Position numbers and translations under genes: made by a program
Shown: piece by piece, positions 52,743 through 63,415 of the stretch
Layout: the number at the start of each line of letters is the position of its first letter
Numbering within the stretch: the first letter of the stretch is position 1
Assembly: GCF_013415125.1 (NCBI RefSeq)
Contig: NZ_JACCDE010000028.1
Span: forward strand, 1 to 64,000
Length of the DNA stretch: 64,000 nt
Reading direction: 5' to 3'
Source of the DNA: Vreelandella glaciei
GTDB lineage: Bacteria; Pseudomonadota; Gammaproteobacteria; Pseudomonadales; Halomonadaceae
Notes under the pieces: model-generated
The model's database searches: none
What the model saw: only the letters and a program-made list of their open reading frames with translations
Told to the model about the DNA's origin: nothing

Positions 52743-52801
52743 AACAAGATCCTCCCATGCTGGTGGGAGCCTGTAGGGCGCAGGCTCAGCAATTTCTTCA
52801 T
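52739..52801 (-). CDS. Candidate 20-codon leader ORF of carA
   Basis: ATG at 52801 opens a 20-codon frame ([11 protein letters not shown]...) whose TGA overlaps the carA TTG start by 4 nt (TTGA). GGA lies about 5 nt before the ATG, a weak site. Translation would disrupt the hairpin that hides the carA ribosome-binding site, so it could couple carA translation to that of the leader. It has two Arg codons but no run of any codon. Coding status is unproven. Confidence 0.4.
   Translation of the reverse strand: MKKLLSLRPTGSHQHGRILF
52749..52787 (-). promoter_or_regulatory. Mutually exclusive hairpins at the carA ribosome-binding site
   Basis: On the minus strand TGGGAG pairs with CTCCCA (52752-52757, 52764-52769), burying most of the GGGAGGAT ribosome-binding site (52749-52756). 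A second perfect 7-bp stem, GAGCCTG/CAGGCTC (52781-52787, 52767-52773), uses three of the same bases (52767-52769). The two cannot form fully together. Confidence 0.6.
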
Positions 52802-52852
52802 TAATCCACGACGCTCGCGATCAAAGTCATTCAATATCAAAACAAGGGCCGT

Positions 52853-52897
52853 AAAAAAGCGGGACGAAGCCGATAAAAAGAATCGGTTTCATCCCGC
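52853..52897 (-). terminator. Intrinsic terminator in the dapB-carA gap
   Basis: On the minus strand a 16-bp stem (52882-52897 with 52859-52874, two imperfect or wobble positions) and a 7-nt loop are followed by TTTTTT (52853-52858). It lies 214 nt after dapB and 110 nt before carA. It may end dapB or act in the carA leader; no clear promoter was found on either side. Confidence 0.8.
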
Positions 52898-53110
52898 TTG
52901 TTGTTCGATGCCTTTCAGAGTCGCTTAACTGATAACGTTACATCAGCAAACTCGCGGCAGGCTTTGGGCTGGCCAACGCAACAAGCGCGCCGTCTAAGGT
53001 CTGTAAGTCAGAGCTTCTAAGCCACCCGGCCAAAATTTTTGAAATGTTACAGGAATTCCTGGCCTAAAACTACCCCTGAGTGACAGGGCAGTTCTAGCAT
53101 TAGTCATTCC

Positions 53111-53962
<852 letters not shown>

Positions 53963-54019
53963 TTATAGCAGACGCACCAGCGCATTAGACGCTCTCCTTT
54001 GCTGCCATGAAGGTTCAGC

Positions 54020-54301
54020 TTAGTTCTCCCAAACAATCGCCAGCTCTTCATCCCCTGCCATACGAATTAAGTGACGCTCGACCACGCCTTCAAGCTCATC
54101 CAAATGCTCCTCCTCAAGCGTTTCAATGGCGACCACCAATTTATCGGGCTCAGCGAGCATTAAGCAGGTGCCCGTGGCAAACGAGATTTTACCTTGCTGA
54201 TCGCTTTGCTCCACCTCCAGCTTGTGCGCCCAATGTTTACAAAGACGGTTGATCAAGCGTTCAGCAGAAGGCGTAGCAATTTCAGCGCGGGAAAGCGGCA
54301 T
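54020..54301 (-). CDS. DUF2218 domain protein
   Basis: 93-residue protein. The pattern ATPSAERLINRLCKHWAHKLEVEQSDQQGKISFATGTCLMLAEPDKLVVAIET...LEGVVERHLIRMA fits DUF2218, whose members are of unknown function and often lie near iron-related genes. No signal peptide or membrane segment. It stands alone between dapB and a transporter gene. Confidence 0.8.
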   Translation of the reverse strand: MPLSRAEIATPSAERLINRLCKHWAHKLEVEQSDQQGKISFATGTCLMLAEPDKLVVAIETLEEEHLDELEGVVERHLIRMAGDEELAIVWEN

Positions 54302-54486
54302 AGCAGTGACTCCAAGAAGTTATCTACCTCTTAGCCTAGAGCGAAGCGACCAGCGCTGCCAAGTAATGAATGATACCCCGCTGGAACAGCACGTTTTCAC
54401 GTAGTAATAAAACTTCATTTATGGGCTCCTTTCCCACACCACAGTGGCCTTGCTTGCTTTACCCAACTCGAAGCACCAGGCGCAAA

Positions 54487-55386
54487 TTAACGCCGAAGCA
54501 GCCATTTAAGCCGCCGTCCTTCCATCGCTGCTAGCGCCACCCCGCTTAACATCAGCGGTAGCGCTAGCAGGAAGCCGCTGGAGACCGGTATGCCAAACAA
54601 CACCCAGTCGGCGAGCATAGGCCACACCAGAGCAATATATTCAAAAGGCGCCAACCGCGACGCCTCGGCGTAGCGCAGCGCTAATGTCATCGCGATGTGG
54701 GCGGCACCGCCAAACAGGCCCGAGAGCACCAACAGGGCAAACTCCGCCTGTGTGAGCGCGGCCCAGCCCAGCGGGAGCGTGGCAAGCCCAGCCAGCGCTG
54801 CCACCACAATAAAGTAGAAGGCGATGGAGGCAGCACTCTCGGTGCGCGAAATACGCCTCACGGTCAGTAGCGCCCCCGCGGTTAACAGCGCACCCAGCGC
54901 CCCTAACGCGTACCCGGTTATTTGCCCATTGCTGGAACTGGCATTGAGCCCAGGCAAGATCAGCACTGCCACTCCAGCAATCGCCAATATTATGCCGCCA
55001 GCGCGGTAGAGCGAGAAACGCTCCCCCAACAGCAATATGCCACCTATCGCCATAAATACCGGTGTTAGCTGGGCTAATAGTGTCGCCTCAGCAACGGGTA
55101 GCAGCGCCACCGCCGCAAAGGAGGCAAACATCGCCGCCGTCCCCATCCCCGAGCGCAACGCATGCCCCAAGGGGCGCCGCGTAGCCAACCCCTGGGGAAA
55201 CTCCCGCCGCAGCAACAGAAAAATCACGATAGGCAGCAGCGCAAACAATGAGCGAAAAAATACCGACTGCCCCACCGGCACTGCGTCGCTCACGGCTTTA
55301 ATGCACACCAGCATGCCAGTGAACAGAGCGCCTGAGAGCACCCGGAGCAAGATGCCCTTTGTGGGCCTTTCCTGAAGGTTATCCAT
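54487..55386 (-). CDS. DMT family (EamA) transporter
   Basis: Inner-membrane protein of 299 residues with ten predicted helices in two EamA repeats (about residues 10-140 and 155-285). The substrate is unknown; relatives export amino acids, metabolites or drugs. The ATG at 55386 with AGGGGG upstream is preferred over a GTG at 55398. It is separated from dnaJ by a bidirectional terminator. Confidence 0.88.
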   Translation of the reverse strand: MDNLQERPTKGILLRVLSGALFTGMLVCIKAVSDAVPVGQSVFFRSLFALLPIVIFLLLRREFPQGLATRRPLGHALRSGMGTAAMFASFAAVALLPVAEATLLAQLTPVFMAIGGILLLGERFSLYRAGGIILAIAGVAVLILPGLNASSSNGQITGYALGALGALLTAGALLTVRRISRTESAASIAFYFIVVAALAGLATLPLGWAALTQAEFALLVLSGLFGGAAHIAMTLALRYAEASRLAPFEYIALVWPMLADWVLFGIPVSSGFLLALPLMLSGVALAAMEGRRLKWLLRR

Positions 55387-55410
55387 TGCGCGCAGCACCC
55401 CCTAAACAGC

Positions 55411-55438
55411 AAAAACCCCCGGCGAACCGGGGGTTTTT
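55411..55438. terminator. Bidirectional terminator between dnaJ and the DMT gene
   Basis: The stem AAAAACCCCCGG/CCGGGGGTTTTT with a 4-nt loop (CGAA) has T-runs on both strands. It ends the dnaK-dnaJ transcript. Confidence 0.93.
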
Positions 55439-55474
55439 GAACCAAACAACTAACTGCTAACCATTATCTCAGAC

Positions 55475-56620
55475 TTACGGCTTCATATCTTCAAAGAAGC
55501 TTTTCACGCTGTCGAAGAAGCCGGTTTTCTTCGGTGAGTGGCTGTGGCTGTTGCTGCCGTCGAAGCTCTCTTGCAGCTGGCGCAGTAAGTCGCGCTGCTC
55601 GTCGTTAAGCTTGACGGGGGTTTCCACCACTACCTTGCATAGCAAGTCGCCGGGCATGCCACCGCGCACTGGCTTCACGCCTTTACCACGCAGGCGGAAC
55701 AGCTTGCCGGTTTGCGTTTCCGGCGGAATCTTCAGCTTCACGCGGCCATCGAGCGTCGGCACTTCAAGCTCGCCACCTAGCGCTGCGTCGACGAAGTTGA
55801 TCGGCACGTCACACTGCAGGTGTTTACCGTCACGCTGGAAGATATGGTGCGGCTTGATGGCTACCTGGACGTACAAATCCCCAGGTGGGCCACCGTTCAC
55901 ACCGCTTTCGCCTTCGCCGTTCAAGCGAATACGGTCGCCGGTATCCACGCCGGGCGGAATCTTAACGGACAGCGTGCGTGTCTCACGTACACGGCCTTCG
56001 CCGTTACACTTATGGCACGGCACTTTGATGTGCTGACCAGAACCATGACAGGTGGGGCACGTTTGTTGCACGGCGAAGAAGCCCTGCTGCATACGCACTT
56101 GACCGTGACCGTGGCAGGTCGGGCAGGTCTCTTTAGAGGAACCCGGCTCCGCACCACCGCCATCGCAACGGTCACACTCGATATGTCGCGGTACGCGGAT
56201 ATCGACTGTGGTGCCTGAAACGGCGTTCTCTAGATCCAGCTCTAGGTTATAGCGCAGGTCGGAACCGCGTGCCGGGGCATTGGGCCCACGACGGCGGCCA
56301 CCGCCTCCGCCAAAAATATCGCCAAACACATCGCCGAAAATGTCGCTGAAATCACCAGCGCCAGCACCGCCGAAACCACCGCCGCCGCCTTGGCCATCAA
56401 CGCCCGCATGGCCGAACTGGTCATAGGCTGCGCGTTTTTCGCCGTCGCTAAGCACTTCATACGCTTCGGACACTTCGCGGAATTTTTCCGCGGAGGTGGT
56501 ATCGTCCGGGTTTCGATCAGGGTGGAATTTTTGCGCCAGACGGCGATAGGCCTTCTTGATCTCTTTCTGATCGGCCCCTTTTTCGACACCCAGGACTTCG
56601 TAATAATCGCGTTTGGACAT
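55475..56620 (-). CDS. dnaJ: Chaperone DnaJ
   Basis: Hsp40 co-chaperone that delivers substrates to DnaK and stimulates its ATPase. J domain with [10 protein letters not shown] (HPD), Gly/Phe-rich region ([13 protein letters not shown]), four CxxCxGxG zinc repeats (about residues 145-210), and C-terminal substrate domains. 381 residues. It lies 164 bp after dnaK on the same strand. Confidence 0.97.
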   Translation of the reverse strand: MSKRDYYEVLGVEKGADQKEIKKAYRRLAQKFHPDRNPDDTTSAEKFREVSEAYEVLSDGEKRAAYDQFGHAGVDGQGGGGGFGGAGAGDFSDIFGDVFGDIFGGGGGRRRGPNAPARGSDLRYNLELDLENAVSGTTVDIRVPRHIECDRCDGGGAEPGSSKETCPTCHGHGQVRMQQGFFAVQQTCPTCHGSGQHIKVPCHKCNGEGRVRETRTLSVKIPPGVDTGDRIRLNGEGESGVNGGPPGDLYVQVAIKPHHIFQRDGKHLQCDVPINFVDAALGGELEVPTLDGRVKLKIPPETQTGKLFRLRGKGVKPVRGGMPGDLLCKVVVETPVKLNDEQRDLLRQLQESFDGSNSHSHSPKKTGFFDSVKSFFEDMKP

Positions 56621-56734
56621 AGGCCCTACGCCTCCTGGTTAGCTACGCACTCAACTGCACATTTAGCCATGTATTCAACTGTATATTTAACTACGTGATA
56701 CTTAACTACGTGCGTCTTGGCCGCGGAAACAGCA

Positions 56735-56756
56735 ACGCGGGAGTAAGCTCCCGCGT
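56735..56756. repeat. Hairpin between dnaK and dnaJ
   Basis: A perfect 9-bp stem ACGCGGGAG/CTCCCGCGT with a 4-nt loop, 29 nt after the dnaK stop in transcript orientation. There is only a weak T-rich stretch after it (GTTGCTGTTT), so it is likelier an mRNA stability or partial-termination structure that lowers dnaJ relative to dnaK. Confidence 0.6.
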
Positions 56757-56784
56757 CACCGCTTTCCTTGGCAGAAAGAGGTTG

Positions 56785-58719
<1,935 letters not shown>

Positions 58720-58804
58720 AGCAATACCTCGAATTCGGTTGTTACAAAACTGAAAATTTAGCTTTTAAAGCTTGTCTGCGGGTTTCCCCGCGGGGTTGCC
58801 CTTT

Positions 58805-58832
58805 ATTTGGGGGCCGCCGCTGACATTTCAAG
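58805..58832 (-). promoter_or_regulatory. Sigma-32 heat-shock promoter of dnaK
   Basis: On the minus strand CTTGAAA (58826-58832), 13 bp, then CCCCAAAT (58805-58812): a full match to the RpoH consensus CTTGAAA-N13-CCCCATnT apart from one base. Confidence 0.88.
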
Positions 58833-58876
58833 GGCTTTTTTTCACACACTTTTTTCACTTCTGTGCCGCCAGTGGC

Positions 58877-59518
58877 TTAATCGGCTTTTTTACTCACTAC
58901 GACCATGGCCGGGCGCACTAAGCGTCCATTGAGCAAATAGCCTTTCTGCATAACGTCCATCACGGTGTTCGGATCAAGATCCGGGTTAGGCACCATGGTC
59001 ATGGCTTCGTGTACCTGCGGGTCGAAGGGCTCACCATGGGGCTCAATGCTTTCTACGCCGAATTTGTTAAGCACATCCAACTGCATCTTCAAGGTCATGG
59101 AAACGCCTTCACGGTGTACTTCTGAAGCACCCTCTTCCATGGTCTCAAGCGCTTTTTCCAAGCTATCCACCACTGGCAGCAGCTCTTTAACGAACTTCTC
59201 CAGGGCAAACTTGCGCGCTTTCTCGGCTTCCTGCTCCGCGCGACGGCGCACGTTTTGCGCTTCAGCAGCGGCACGCAGGGCTTGATCCTTAGCCTCGGCC
59301 AAACTCTGCTCTAGCTCATCCACTTGGGCTGCCAGCATTTCCGCTTCAGGGTTATCGACGCTACCATCTAACGGCTCTTCGTCATTGATCAATCCTTCCA
59401 GCTCGCCTTCCATCAAGCGCTCTTCTGCGGCTTGTTCCGCCGCCTGTTCGGCACCATCGGCGTCTTGCTCGTGGCGGGCCAGTTCGTCATCCAACGGAGT
59501 TTGCGGTTCTTTCGCCAT
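58877..59518 (-). CDS. grpE: Nucleotide exchange factor GrpE
   Basis: Releases ADP from DnaK. Long acidic N-terminus (residues 1-60), coiled coil ([34 protein letters not shown]), then the beta domain with [36 protein letters not shown] and [17 protein letters not shown]. 213 residues. It precedes dnaK and has its own sigma-32 promoter. The acidic N-terminus fits a halophilic host. Confidence 0.96.
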   Translation of the reverse strand: MAKEPQTPLDDELARHEQDADGAEQAAEQAAEERLMEGELEGLINDEEPLDGSVDNPEAEMLAAQVDELEQSLAEAKDQALRAAAEAQNVRRRAEQEAEKARKFALEKFVKELLPVVDSLEKALETMEEGASEVHREGVSMTLKMQLDVLNKFGVESIEPHGEPFDPQVHEAMTMVPNPDLDPNTVMDVMQKGYLLNGRLVRPAMVVVSKKAD

Positions 59519-59610
59519 GTTGTGCTCCTAAAAAGTAGAGCGCTGCCACCTGGGGCGACGCGCAAAGAAGTAAGGCTTTAAGTCACTAGCTTTAACTGAT
59601 CATGCACGCT

Positions 59611-59638
59611 ATATGGGGGCCATAAATTCCATCTCAAG
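59611..59638 (-). promoter_or_regulatory. Sigma-32 heat-shock promoter of grpE
   Basis: On the minus strand CTTGAGA (59632-59638), 13 bp, then CCCCATAT (59611-59618), a near-perfect RpoH promoter about 95 bp before grpE. It is back-to-back with the recN promoter. Confidence 0.88.
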
Positions 59639-59645
59639 AGGTGCA

Positions 59646-59681
59646 TTGAAGTGAGTTATTAACTACTGTATAAATCAACAA
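59646..59681 (+). promoter_or_regulatory. recN promoter with overlapping LexA-like box
   Basis: TTGAAG (59646-59651), 17 bp, then TATAAA (59669-59674). The box CTGT-N8-ACAA (59666-59681) covers the -10 and differs from the LexA consensus CTGT-N8-ACAG at one base, with TA before it (TACTGTATAAAT) as in E. coli boxes. LexA binding here would block RNA polymerase. Confidence 0.65.
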
Positions 59682-59730
59682 CTATTGGATAAGTATCCAG
59701 CTCCTGTGCTGTTCCGCCTTGGGAGGCGTC

Positions 59731-61404
59731 ATGCTTACTCAGCTCGCTATTCAAGATTTCGCTATTGTTGATCATTTAGAACTCGACCTAACCGGCGGCA
59801 TGACCGCGATTACCGGGGAGACCGGCGCGGGGAAATCGATTCTGTTGGGTGCCCTTGGGCTCTGCCTGGGCGAACGTGCCGACGCCGGCAGCGTGCGTCA
59901 CGGCCGCGAGCGCACGGATCTTTCTGCACGTTTCGACATTCAGCACCTGCCTGCCGCCGTCGAGTGGCTAACGGCGCGGGAGCTTCCCGCTGAAGAGTGC
60001 TTGCTGCGCCGCGTGGTCACCGCCAACGGCCGCTCCAAAGCGTGGATTAATGGCCACCCCGCGACTATCTCGGATCTAAAATCCCTCGGCGAGCAGCTGA
60101 TTCAGATTCATGGACAGCATGCCCACCATGCGCTGATGCGCGAAGAGACCCACCTTGCCCTGCTGGACGATTACGCAGGCCTAAACGATGCCACCGCTCA
60201 ATTGGCCGAAACGTTTCGCGAGTGGCGCAACGCGCGTCGCCAGCTGAAGAAGCTCAGCGAAGAAGGCAGTGAGGTAGAGGCCAAACGGCAGTTGCTGCGT
60301 TACCAGGTGGAAGAGCTGGATCAGCTCGGCCTGGCGGAGGGCGAGCTGGCGACGCTGGAGGAGGAGCAACATACGCTCGCCCACGCAGAAGAAACCCTGC
60401 GCGAGACCCAGTTTGCCGCCGACTGCTGTGCCAGCGATGAAGGTGGTGCACTCTCGCTGCTCAACCAAGCTTTCGCCCACTTGTGTGCCCTGCCGGGCAG
60501 CGACAAAGGCACGCTGGCCAATACGCTGGCCATGCTGAGCGATGCGCGCATTCAAGTGGAGGAGGCCTCCAGCGAACTCAATCGCCTCGCTAGCACCACT
60601 GAATTAGACCCCGAGCGGCTCGCCTGGGTGGAAGAGCGCATGACCGACGTGCATCGGATCGCCCGTAAGCATCACGTTGCCCCTGAAGAACTATGCGCCC
60701 TGCATGCCGATCTACAGCGAGAAGTCGCGCAGTTAGAAGAGGGTGGCAATGACCTGGAGGCACTCAGTGCACGGGTAGTCGAGCTACGCGAGAGCTACCG
60801 CCAAGAGGCGAAAAAACTCAGCGAGAGCCGTCAAAAAGCCGCGCTTCGCTTGGGCAAAGAGGTGCAGCAGCAGTTAGGATTTTTGGCCATGGGCAAAGCG
60901 CGCTTTGAAGTGGAGGTCACCGCGAAAGACGCACCCTCCCCTGACGGCCTTGATCGTGTGCAATTTTTGATCAGCGCCAACCCCGGCCAGCCCGCGAGGC
61001 CATTAACCAAAGTGGCTTCCGGCGGCGAATTGTCGCGGATAAGTCTCGCCATTCAAGTCGTCGCAGCGACGCACTCAACGGTGCCCAGCCTGGTATTTGA
61101 CGAAGTGGATGTGGGTATTTCAGGCGCGACTGCGGAGATTGTAGGTCAATTACTGCGCAAGTTAGGCGAGAACGGTCAGGTAATGACCGTGACGCATCTA
61201 CCGCAAGTGGCGGCCCAAGCACACCAGCACTTGCATATCGAGAAGCAGGCGAAACGCGACACCACGCTAACTCAAATGGCGCTGCTCGATGAGCAAGGGC
61301 GCATCAGCGAACTGGCGCGAATGCTGGGCGGTGTGACGCTTTCTGACCAAACCCTCGCCCATGCCCAAGAAATGCTACATGCAAGCCAGCGCCCGCCGCA
61401 CTGA
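59731..61404 (+). CDS. recN: DNA repair protein RecN
   Basis: SMC-like ATPase for double-strand break repair. Walker A ITGETGAGKSILLGALGL, coiled-coil arms (about residues 155-370), ABC signature VASGGELSRISLAIQ and Walker B LVFDEVDVGISG. The ATG at 59731 has GGGAGG upstream and gives 557 residues; upstream in-frame codons from 59719 are disfavoured. It is probably induced by DNA damage through the LexA-like box. Confidence 0.96.
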   Translation: MLTQLAIQDFAIVDHLELDLTGGMTAITGETGAGKSILLGALGLCLGERADAGSVRHGRERTDLSARFDIQHLPAAVEWLTARELPAEECLLRRVVTANGRSKAWINGHPATISDLKSLGEQLIQIHGQHAHHALMREETHLALLDDYAGLNDATAQLAETFREWRNARRQLKKLSEEGSEVEAKRQLLRYQVEELDQLGLAEGELATLEEEQHTLAHAEETLRETQFAADCCASDEGGALSLLNQAFAHLCALPGSDKGTLANTLAMLSDARIQVEEASSELNRLASTTELDPERLAWVEERMTDVHRIARKHHVAPEELCALHADLQREVAQLEEGGNDLEALSARVVELRESYRQEAKKLSESRQKAALRLGKEVQQQLGFLAMGKARFEVEVTAKDAPSPDGLDRVQFLISANPGQPARPLTKVASGGELSRISLAIQVVAATHSTVPSLVFDEVDVGISGATAEIVGQLLRKLGENGQVMTVTHLPQVAAQAHQHLHIEKQAKRDTTLTQMALLDEQGRISELARMLGGVTLSDQTLAHAQEMLHASQRPPH

Positions 61405-61462
61405 TTGAACGGGCGACTTACGCCATTTTGCTACATCGCTATTCAGCACATCTGTACCGAGC

Positions 61463-61531
61463 AAAAAAAACGCCCCTGGTCCACTTGGTGAATTCAATAA
61501 AATTCGAATTCGATCCAGTAGATCAGGGGCG
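61463..61531 (-). terminator. Long-stem terminator after fur
   Basis: An inverted repeat of about 61 bp: CGCCCCTG (61471-61478) with CAGGGGCG (61524-61531), continued inward through ACT, GG and GAATTC matches with a few mismatches. On the minus strand it is followed by eight T (61463-61470), so it should end fur. The stem is unusually long for a simple terminator. Confidence 0.75.
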
Positions 61532-61559
61532 CTCACATTATGACCGCGACCCACGAACG

Positions 61560-62012
61560 CTATTTCTTGTTCGTCGGCCCGCTGTCTTGGCGCGTCACGT
61601 CTGAACCGCGCGGACGCACATATAGCACCAGGGCATGGTCTACGAGTTCGTAGCCGTGCTCCTCAGCGATTTCTTGCTGACGGCGCTCAATGATTTCATC
61701 AACGAACTCAATGATTTCGCCGCTTTCAAGGCACACCATGTGGTCATGGTGATCCTCTTGGGTCATCTCGAATACCGCATGGCCTCCGTCGAAATTATGA
61801 CGAATTACCAAGCCCGCTGACTCAAACTGAGTCAATACGCGGTATACGGTTGCCAAGCCAACATCTTCGCCCGCATCAATCAGTGTTTTGTACACTTCTT
61901 CCGCGCTAAGGTGGTGCTGACCCGAAACATTTTCGAGAATTTGAAGTATCTTGACGCGCGGCAGGGTCACTTTTAGACCGGCTTTGCGCAATTCATGGTT
62001 CTGATCGGCCAT
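61560..62012 (-). CDS. fur: Ferric uptake regulator Fur
   Basis: Iron-responsive repressor. Winged-helix DNA-binding domain (LKVTLPRVKILQILE ... HHLSAEEVYKTL ... ATVYRVLTQFESAGLV), then the dimerisation/metal domain with HHDHMVCLESGEIIEF. There is only one Cys of the CxxC found in E. coli; P. aeruginosa Fur has the same arrangement. The frame is open to 62294, but the ATG at 62012 (MADQNHEL) gives 150 residues. Divergent from bamE, as in Pseudomonas (omlA-fur). It has a short polar C-terminal extension. Confidence 0.95.
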   Translation of the reverse strand: MADQNHELRKAGLKVTLPRVKILQILENVSGQHHLSAEEVYKTLIDAGEDVGLATVYRVLTQFESAGLVIRHNFDGGHAVFEMTQEDHHDHMVCLESGEIIEFVDEIIERRQQEIAEEHGYELVDHALVLYVRPRGSDVTRQDSGPTNKK

Positions 62013-62020
62013 GGTCGCTC

Positions 62021-62050
62021 TTCGCAGTAACTGGTTAGGTCGGGTATGAT
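62021..62050 (+). promoter_or_regulatory. Candidate bamE promoter
   Basis: TTCGCA (62021-62026), 18 bp, then TATGAT (62045-62050, 5/6 to the -10 consensus), 35 bp before the bamE ATG. No clear Fur box is seen in the fur-bamE gap. Confidence 0.4.
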
Positions 62051-62084
62051 CAACCGAAACCACGATAGTGAAGAATAGGCCCAA

Positions 62085-62543
62085 ATGCAAAAATTGACTC
62101 GAATCATCACACTCTCCGTCGCCCTGACCGTTGTTAGCGGCTGTAGTTACGTCGGCGTTTATAAGCGCGATATTCCCCAAGGCAACCTGGTCACTCAGGA
62201 GATGGTCAGCCAGCTTCAACCAGGAATGACCCAAGAGCAGGTTACTTATGTGATGGGTAGGCCGTTGCTGGAAGCGCCCTTTGACGCCAGCCAATGGGAC
62301 TATGTGTTTCGTTTAGATAAGGCGTATGGCGACGTAGAACAGCGCCGCGTAACGCTCACCTTCGATCCTCAAGGACGCTTAGCGAACATTGAGCAAGAGG
62401 GCGATTTATCCAAGGCGCTGCCGTTCGAAGCCGAAAGCAGCATGGGCCCCGCAACGGAAGGCGTTGACCCCATGGATGCGCTACCTGAAGAGAGTACCCA
62501 GACGCGGCCGACATCGAACGTACAGCCCGCTCAACAGCTTTAA
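62085..62543 (+). CDS. bamE: Outer membrane assembly lipoprotein BamE (OmlA)
   Basis: Lipoprotein of the BAM complex that inserts outer-membrane proteins. Signal peptide with lipobox VVSGC (Cys20), then YVGVYKRDIPQGNLVTQEMVSQLQPGMTQEQVTYVMGRPLLEAPFDASQWDYVFRL, the BamE fold. 152 residues; the acidic tail after about residue 105 is longer than the core domain and probably disordered. Confidence 0.94.
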   Translation: MQKLTRIITLSVALTVVSGCSYVGVYKRDIPQGNLVTQEMVSQLQPGMTQEQVTYVMGRPLLEAPFDASQWDYVFRLDKAYGDVEQRRVTLTFDPQGRLANIEQEGDLSKALPFEAESSMGPATEGVDPMDALPEESTQTRPTSNVQPAQQL

Positions 62544-62548
62544 CGCGT

Positions 62549-62866
62549 TTATCGCTCCTGGTCGCTCGCTTGGCGCTTAGCGCGCTCCAGGCGAGCGGCC
62601 TTGGGGTCGATTGCCAGTGGCCGGTAGACTTCTACCCGATCCCCATCGCGCAATAACTGGGTGTCGGGGTTGCGTATCGCTTTACCGAAGATACCCAGCG
62701 GTGCGTGAGCAAACGTATCGCTGGGTACATCAGGAAACAGCGTGGGCAAATCTGCCAAGGCAACGGCCTGACGCGCAGTGGTGCCCTCAGGCACGCGTAG
62801 AGCCACTATGCGCTGTTTAGATGGAAGCGCATAGGCGACCTCAACGGCCAGCGTCTCAGCGCCCAT
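62549..62866 (-). CDS. rnfH: RnfH family protein
   Basis: Small ubiquitin/ThiS-like fold protein of unknown function paired with RatA. VEVAYALPSKQRIVALRVPEGTTARQAV ... GIFGKAIRNPDTQLLRDGDRVEVYRPLAIDPKAARLERAKR is the RnfH signature. The ATG at 62866 (MGAETL) gives 105 residues and an 11-nt overlap with ratA. It converges on bamE with a 5-bp gap. Confidence 0.9.
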   Translation of the reverse strand: MGAETLAVEVAYALPSKQRIVALRVPEGTTARQAVALADLPTLFPDVPSDTFAHAPLGIFGKAIRNPDTQLLRDGDRVEVYRPLAIDPKAARLERAKRQASDQER

Positions 62867-63290
62867 ACAGCTCGTTAGCACGCTTTGTGAAGGCATCGAC
62901 TAACTGGCCGGCGATTTGCTGAAAGATTTTCCCGAACGCCATACCAAGCAGGCGATTGGCGAACTCAAATTCCATTTCAAGGCTCACTTTGCAGGCACCC
63001 TCTCCCATGGGGATAAATAGCCAGCGACCTTTAAGCCGCTTGAATGGCCCTTTTACCAACGAAAGCTCAATACGCTCAGGCGCAAAAAGTTCGTTACGCG
63101 TAGTGATCGTTTGCTCGACACCGGCGCGACCCAGGGTCATTTCGCCGATCAGATGCACGTCATCGTGTTCAAGCAAACGCGCCTGACGACAACCGGGCAA
63201 AAACTCCGGGTAACGTTCGAAGTCGTTAACCAGATCGAACATTTTCTGGGGGGTGTGCCGCACCAAGGCGGAACGATTGACGGTTGGCAT
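62856..63290 (-). CDS. ratA: Type II toxin-antitoxin system RatA family / START-like protein
   Basis: Coenzyme Q-binding START-like domain protein. In E. coli RatA was described as an inhibitor of 70S formation, and relatives are Coq10-like. Motifs: VRHTPQKMFDLVNDFERYPEFLPGCRQARLLEHD, LFAPERIELSLVKGPFKRLKGRWLF and FEFANRLLGMAFGKIFQQIAGQLVDAF. The ATG at 63290 has GGAGAGG upstream; 144 residues. The rnfH-ratA-smpB arrangement is conserved, with smpB divergent. Confidence 0.92.
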   Translation of the reverse strand: MPTVNRSALVRHTPQKMFDLVNDFERYPEFLPGCRQARLLEHDDVHLIGEMTLGRAGVEQTITTRNELFAPERIELSLVKGPFKRLKGRWLFIPMGEGACKVSLEMEFEFANRLLGMAFGKIFQQIAGQLVDAFTKRANELYGR

Positions 63291-63415
63291 TGACCTCTCC
63301 GCTGACTTCACAGTGCCCAAAGCGTATCATGGGGAATATTTTTCATACTCTAAATGGTATCACGCCTCCCCAAATAACGAAGGGGATGCCACTGACAGAT
63401 TAATTATGAGGTTCC

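Noticed and set aside
62013..62294. Long N-terminal extension of fur
   Set aside because: It would overlap bamE on the opposite strand, and the extra 94 residues show no Fur homology; the ATG at 62012 gives the family length.
62856..63290. ratA-rnfH as a working toxin-antitoxin pair
   Set aside because: The pair is a conserved core arrangement in gammaproteobacteria, and RnfH is not established as an antitoxin; RatA is better seen as a START-domain (Coq10-like) protein.
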